This document shows, piece after piece, positions 60,241 to 64,000 of a stretch of 64,000 nt of DNA (positions are counted from its first letter, which is position 1; each line of letters opens with the position of its first letter). Source of the DNA: Enterobacter cloacae (GTDB lineage: Bacteria; Pseudomonadota; Gammaproteobacteria; Enterobacterales; Enterobacteriaceae); the NCBI RefSeq assembly GCF_011078175.1, contig NZ_JAALCJ010000004.1, forward strand, positions 310,001-374,000, given 5' to 3'. The notes beneath the pieces are model-generated. The model made no database searches, had not been told where the DNA came from, and saw nothing but the letters and a program-made list of their open reading frames with translations. Position numbers and translations under genes: made by a program.

Positions 60241-61332
60241 ATGAAAATTGGCGTATTTGTACCGATCGGCAACAACGGCTGGCTTATCTCGACCACTGCC
60301 CCGCAATACATGCCGACCTTTGAGCTGAATAAAGCCATCGTGCAGAAAGCGGAGCACTACCACTTCGATTTTGCGCTCTCGATGATCAAGCTGCGCGGCT
60401 TTGGCGGCAAAACCGAATTCTGGGATCACAACCTGGAGTCCTTCACCCTGATGGCAGGACTGGCCGCGGTCACCTCGCGGATTCAGATCTACGCCACTGC
60501 CGCCACGCTCACCCTTCCCCCGGCAATCGTGGCGCGGATGGCCTCCACCATCGACTCCATCTCCGGCGGCCGCTTTGGCGTTAACCTGGTCACCGGCTGG
60601 CAAAAGCCGGAGTACGAGCAGATGGGGATCTGGCCGGGGGACGATTACTTCTCCCGTCGCTACGACTACCTGACTGAATATGTGCAGGTGCTGCGCGATC
60701 TGTGGGGCTTCGGCAAAAGCGATTTCAAAGGCGACTTCTTCACCATGAACGACTGCCGCGTCAGCCCGCAGCCGTCGGTGCCGATGAAGGTTATCTGCGC
60801 CGGGCAGAGCGACGCGGGAATGGAATTCTCGGCGAAATACGCCGACTTCAACTTCTGCTTCGGCAAAGGCGTTAACACCCCTGCCGCCTTCGCGCCTACC
60901 GCGGCACGCATGAAAGCGGCCGCCGACAAAACCGGGCGCGACGTAGGCTCCTACGTGCTGTTTATGGTGATTGCCGACGAAACCGACGACGCCGCGCGCG
61001 CCAAATGGGAACGATACAAGGACGGCGCGGATGACGACGCGCTGAGCTGGCTTACCGAGCAGAGCCAGAAGGATACTCGCTCCGGCGCGGACACCAACGT
61101 TCGCCAGATGGCCGACCCGACGTCTGCCGTCAATATCAACATGGGCACCCTGGTTGGCTCTTATGCCAGCGTCGCCAGAATGCTCGACGAAGTGGCTGCC
61201 GTTCCCGGCGCCGAAGGCGTGCTGCTGACCTTCGATGAATTTCTCACCGGCGTGGAAACCTTCGGCGAGCGCATTCAGCCGCTGATGCAGTGCCGCGCCC
61301 ACATCCCTGCCGTGACGAAGGAGGTGGCGTAA
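60241..61332 (+). CDS. rutA: Pyrimidine oxygenase RutA
   Basis: RutA is the FMN-dependent flavin monooxygenase that opens the uracil ring, the first step of the Rut pathway. From 60241 it has 363 residues, the length of the curated E. coli protein; GAGAGG lies 6-7 bases upstream. The bacterial luciferase-like barrel is plain: [60 protein letters not shown]. Reduced FMN should come from RutF. The stop TAA overlaps the rutB ATG. Confidence 0.96.
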   Translation: MKIGVFVPIGNNGWLISTTAPQYMPTFELNKAIVQKAEHYHFDFALSMIKLRGFGGKTEFWDHNLESFTLMAGLAAVTSRIQIYATAATLTLPPAIVARMASTIDSISGGRFGVNLVTGWQKPEYEQMGIWPGDDYFSRRYDYLTEYVQVLRDLWGFGKSDFKGDFFTMNDCRVSPQPSVPMKVICAGQSDAGMEFSAKYADFNFCFGKGVNTPAAFAPTAARMKAAADKTGRDVGSYVLFMVIADETDDAARAKWERYKDGADDDALSWLTEQSQKDTRSGADTNVRQMADPTSAVNINMGTLVGSYASVARMLDEVAAVPGAEGVLLTFDEFLTGVETFGERIQPLMQCRAHIPAVTKEVA

Positions 61333-62021
61333 TGACGACCCTCCACGCTCGCCCGGAAGCCATTACCTTTGACGCGCAGCGCAGCGCGCTGATCGTAGTG
61401 GACATGCAAAACGCCTATGCCAGTAAAGGCGGGTATCTGGATCTGGCCGGGTTTGACGTCTCCGCCACGCAGCCGGTGATTGAGAACATCAACACCGCCG
61501 TGAGCGCCGCACGGGCTGCGGGCATGCTGATCGTCTGGTTCCAGAACGGCTGGGACGACCAGTACGTCGAAGCTGGCGGTCCCGGCTCACCCAACTTTCA
61601 CAAATCCAACGCTCTGAAAACCATGCGCCAACGTCCCGAACTCCAGGGCACGCTGCTGGCGAAAGGCGGCTGGGATTATCAGCTGGTGGATGCACTGGTA
61701 CCGGAAGCTGGCGATATCGTGCTGCCGAAACCGCGCTACAGCGGCTTTTTCAATACCCCGCTCGACAGCCTGCTGCGCAGCCGGGGCATTCGTCATCTGA
61801 TCTTTACGGGCATTGCCACCAACGTGTGCGTGGAGTCGACCCTGCGCGACGGCTTTTTCCTCGAGTATTTTGGGGTGGTGCTGGAGGATGCCACCCATCA
61901 GGCCGGGCCGGATTTTGCCCAGAAAGCCGCCCTGTTCAATATCGAAACCTTTTTTGGCTGGGTCAGTAACGTCAATGATTTCTGCGACGCGCTGGATCCC
62001 CCGCTCGCCCGCATCGCCTGA
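61332..62021 (+). CDS. rutB: Ureidoacrylate/peroxyureidoacrylate amidohydrolase RutB
   Basis: RutB hydrolyses the ring-opened product to aminoacrylate and releases carbamate/ammonia. The 229 residues (E. coli 230) have the isochorismatase-family triad: Asp in [11 protein letters not shown] (near residue 24), Lys in [10 protein letters not shown] (near 133) and Cys in [11 protein letters not shown] (near 166). Its ATG shares a base with the rutA stop (TAATG), so translation is coupled; GGAGG lies 8 bases before the ATG. Confidence 0.96.
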   Translation: MTTLHARPEAITFDAQRSALIVVDMQNAYASKGGYLDLAGFDVSATQPVIENINTAVSAARAAGMLIVWFQNGWDDQYVEAGGPGSPNFHKSNALKTMRQRPELQGTLLAKGGWDYQLVDALVPEAGDIVLPKPRYSGFFNTPLDSLLRSRGIRHLIFTGIATNVCVESTLRDGFFLEYFGVVLEDATHQAGPDFAQKAALFNIETFFGWVSNVNDFCDALDPPLARIA

Positions 62022-62032
62022 GGAGAACCGCT

Positions 62033-62419
62033 ATGCCGAAATCCGTGATTATTCCGCCGGGCACCAGCACCCCGATTGCCCCGTTTGTCCCCGGCACCCT
62101 CGCCGACGGCGTGGTGTATGTCTCGGGCACGCTGCCGTTTGATAAAGACAACAACGTGGTGTTTATCGATGACCCAAAGGCGCAAACCCGCCACGTGCTG
62201 GAGACGATCAAAACCGTGATCGAAACGGCGGGTGGCACGATGGAGGACGTGACCTTCAACAGCATCTTTATCACCGACTGGAAAAACTACGCCGCGATTA
62301 ACGAGATCTACGCGGAGTTTTTCCCCGGCGATAAACCGGCGCGGTTTTGCATCCAGTGCGGGCTGGTAAAGCCGGACGCGCTGGTTGAAATTGCCACCGT
62401 TGCGCACATTGCGAAGTGA
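62033..62419 (+). CDS. rutC: Aminoacrylate deaminase-like RidA-family protein RutC
   Basis: The 128-residue RutC (E. coli 128) belongs to the RidA/YjgF family and speeds conversion of 3-aminoacrylate to malonic semialdehyde. It opens [40 protein letters not shown] and [20 protein letters not shown] carry the conserved Gly, Arg, Cys and Glu of the cleft. GAGGAGAAC lies before the ATG, 11 bp after rutB. Confidence 0.95.
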   Translation: MPKSVIIPPGTSTPIAPFVPGTLADGVVYVSGTLPFDKDNNVVFIDDPKAQTRHVLETIKTVIETAGGTMEDVTFNSIFITDWKNYAAINEIYAEFFPGDKPARFCIQCGLVKPDALVEIATVAHIAK

Positions 62420-62426
62420 GGCAGCC

Positions 62427-63227
62427 ATGAAACTGTCCATTTCCCCGCCCCCCTATGCGGACGCGCCCGTGGTGGTGCTGATTGCCGGTCTTGGCGGCAG
62501 CGGGAGCTACTGGCTGCCTCAGCTCGCCGTGCTGGGGCAGGAGTATCAGGTGGTGTGCTACGACCAGCGGGGCACGGGGAATAACCCGGATACCCTGCCG
62601 GAAGACTACACCCTCGCACACATGGCCGACGAGCTTGCGCTGGCGTTAGCCGGGGCCGGGATCGCCCGTTACTGCGTGGTCGGCCACGCGCTGGGGGCGC
62701 TGGTCGGCCTACGGCTGGCCATCGATAAGCCCGGCGCCCTCACCGCGCTGGTCTGCGTCAACGGCTGGCTGACCCTCAATGCCCATACCCGCCGCTGTTT
62801 TGACGTTCGCGAACGTCTGCTGCATGCGGGCGGCGCGCAGGCGTGGGTAGAGGCACAGCCGCTGTTTCTCTACCCGGCAGACTGGATGGCCGCCCGCGCC
62901 CCGCAGTTGGAGGCGGAAGAAGCGCTGGCGCTGGCCCATTTTCAGGGCAAAGCCAATCTGCTGCGCAGGCTGCATGCGCTGAAGCAGGCCGATTTCAGCC
63001 GCCACGCTGCACGCGTTCGCTGCCCCGTGCAGATTATCTGTTCCACCGACGATCTGCTGGTGCCGTCCGTCTGTTCTGATGAACTGCACGCCGCACTCCC
63101 GCAGGCCCGCAAAACGGTCATGCGCCAGGGCGGGCATGCCTGCAACGTGACCGCGCCGGACACCTTTAACACTCTGCTGCTGAACGGGCTTGCCAGCCTG
63201 CTGCACAGCCCAGAACCCGCTTTATAA
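62427..63227 (+). CDS. rutD: Alpha/beta hydrolase RutD
   Basis: RutD aids hydrolysis in the later Rut steps (aminoacrylate or carbamate breakdown). From 62427 the protein has 266 residues, the E. coli length. The alpha/beta hydrolase fold shows [20 protein letters not shown] (oxyanion region), [20 protein letters not shown] and the nucleophile elbow [14 protein letters not shown]. The elbow has Ala where most hydrolases have Ser, as I recall for E. coli RutD too. It lies 7 bp after rutC. Confidence 0.94.
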   Translation: MKLSISPPPYADAPVVVLIAGLGGSGSYWLPQLAVLGQEYQVVCYDQRGTGNNPDTLPEDYTLAHMADELALALAGAGIARYCVVGHALGALVGLRLAIDKPGALTALVCVNGWLTLNAHTRRCFDVRERLLHAGGAQAWVEAQPLFLYPADWMAARAPQLEAEEALALAHFQGKANLLRRLHALKQADFSRHAARVRCPVQIICSTDDLLVPSVCSDELHAALPQARKTVMRQGGHACNVTAPDTFNTLLLNGLASLLHSPEPAL

Positions 63228-63236
63228 GGAGCCTGA

Positions 63237-63827
63237 ATGAGCGAAGCCATCACGCCCGCCGCGCTGGAAACGCTGTTTACCGGCGCACGCACCCATAACG
63301 GCTGGCTGGATATTCCGGTCAGCGACGAGACGCTGCGCGAGATTTATGACCTGATGAAATGGGGGCCGACGTCCGCCAACTGCTCCCCGGCGCGCATTGT
63401 GTTTGTGCGAAGCCCGGAAGGAAAAGAGAAGCTGCGCCCGGCGCTCTCCAGCGGCAACCTTGAGAAAACGCTCGCCGCGCCGGTCACGGCGATTGTCGCC
63501 TGGGACAGCGATTTTTATGAACGCCTGCCTGAGCTGTTCCCGCACGGCGATGCAAAGAGCTGGTTTACCTCCAGCCCCGCGCTGGCGGAAGAAACCGCCT
63601 TTCGCAACAGCTCAATGCAGGCTGCATATCTGATTTTCGCCTGTCGCGCCCTGGGGCTGGACACCGGGCCGATGTCGGGCTTTGACCGGGAAAAAGTAGA
63701 TGCGGCCTTTTTCACGGGCACGCTGCTCAAAAGTAATCTGCTGATTAACATCGGCTATGGCGATATGAGCACAGTTTATGGGCGCTTACCGCGTCTGACC
63801 TTCGAAGACGCCTGCGGGCTGGCGTAA
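63237..63827 (+). CDS. rutE: Malonic semialdehyde reductase RutE
   Basis: RutE reduces toxic malonic semialdehyde to 3-hydroxypropionate. The 196 residues (E. coli 196) form a nitroreductase-like FMN protein: [40 protein letters not shown] and [20 protein letters not shown], ending [22 protein letters not shown] lies 6-7 bases before the ATG. It follows rutD by 9 bp and precedes rutF by 13 bp. Confidence 0.95.
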   Translation: MSEAITPAALETLFTGARTHNGWLDIPVSDETLREIYDLMKWGPTSANCSPARIVFVRSPEGKEKLRPALSSGNLEKTLAAPVTAIVAWDSDFYERLPELFPHGDAKSWFTSSPALAEETAFRNSSMQAAYLIFACRALGLDTGPMSGFDREKVDAAFFTGTLLKSNLLINIGYGDMSTVYGRLPRLTFEDACGLA

Positions 63828-63840
63828 ATAAGGAGCCATC

Positions 63841-64000
63841 ATGACGACACTCGATCAACAAACGTTCCGTGATGCCATGGCCTGCGTCGGTGCGGCAGTC
63901 AACATCATCACCACCGACGGCCCGGCGGGAATAGCGGGCTTTACCGCAAGCGCGGTATGCAGCGTGACTGATTCCCCGCCCACTCTGCTGGTTTGCCTCA
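63841..64000 (+). CDS. rutF: Flavin reductase RutF (N-terminal part, cut by window edge)
   Basis: Fifty-three codons are visible from ATG 63841 ([20 protein letters not shown]), continuing past the window. [20 protein letters not shown] and [14 protein letters not shown] are typical of flavin reductase-like FMN-binding proteins. RutF supplies reduced FMN to RutA. AAGGAG is 7 bases before the ATG. The usual last gene rutG (uracil transporter) would lie beyond the edge. Confidence 0.93.
   Translation, partial: MTTLDQQTFRDAMACVGAAVNIITTDGPAGIAGFTASAVCSVTDSPPTLLVCL

Noticed and set aside
62641-62710. RutD as a broken hydrolase because Ala replaces the nucleophile Ser (VVGHALGAL)
   Set aside because: As recalled, E. 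coli RutD has the same substitution, so this is a family trait and not a local lesion.

Overview
The window is a contiguous piece of an enterobacterial chromosome of the Enterobacter / Lelliottia / Leclercia type. Nearly every protein matches a remembered Escherichia coli K-12 protein closely, and gene order follows the E. coli 23-24 minute region in reverse orientation (rutF to flgL). The base composition is GC-rich. No rRNA, CRISPR array, prophage, transposase or integrase was seen. Family assignments come from recognising sequences and motifs; no database search was run.

Layout. 1-1.6 kb: a LysR regulator cut by the window edge and a divergent MFS exporter, lying where E. coli has rne beyond flgL. 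1.6-13.1 kb: the flagellar block, flgBCDEFGHIJ and flgKL on the minus strand and flgAMN on the plus strand, with sigma-28 promoters before flgK and flgM. 13.2-18.5 kb: murJ, mviM, yceH, rimJ and mdtH. 18.5-24 kb: yceB, pyrC (PurR box and a CTP-sensing leader hairpin), dinI (LexA box), bssS, solA, the 37-codon yceO, yceJ and yceI. 24-34.3 kb: trhO, lpxL, mdtG, msyB, yceK, the periplasmic glucan genes opgGH and opgC, and ymdB. 34.4-39.3 kb: the two divergent curli operons csgBAC(-csgI) and csgDEFG, separated by a 744-bp control region. 39.3-42.3 kb: ycdZ, ycdY, ycdX and ghrA.

42.4-46.3 kb is the least ordinary part. Two tRNA-Ser(GGA) genes, each with its own sigma-70 promoter, are each followed by about 180-bp repeats that carry a tRNA 3'-end remnant and a terminator, resembling the rtT repeats behind E. 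coli tyrT. Between them sits a LysR / pirin / isochorismatase-fold cassette; the last gene has ATA where a start codon is expected.

46.3-64 kb: phoH, the iron-uptake operon efeUOB with an intact efeU and a Fur box, a NupC-family nucleoside transporter, a DUF3574 lipoprotein, the divergent putP/putA pair with GTTGCA operators, an LprI-like protein, and rutR facing the pyrimidine catabolic operon rutABCDEF, which has a sigma-54 promoter and a RutR-like box and runs off the right edge.

Functionally this is mostly core genome: motility, adhesion, envelope glucans and lipid A, pyrimidine synthesis and breakdown, proline use and iron import. Compared with the remembered E. coli order, grxB (between mdtH and yceB) and clsC (between ymdB and opgC) are missing, and the LysR/MFS pair, the tRNA-Ser cassette, the NupC paralogue with DUF3574, and the LprI-like gene are additions. 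No new defence or mobile system was found; the tRNA-linked repeats and the ATA start are the best leads.
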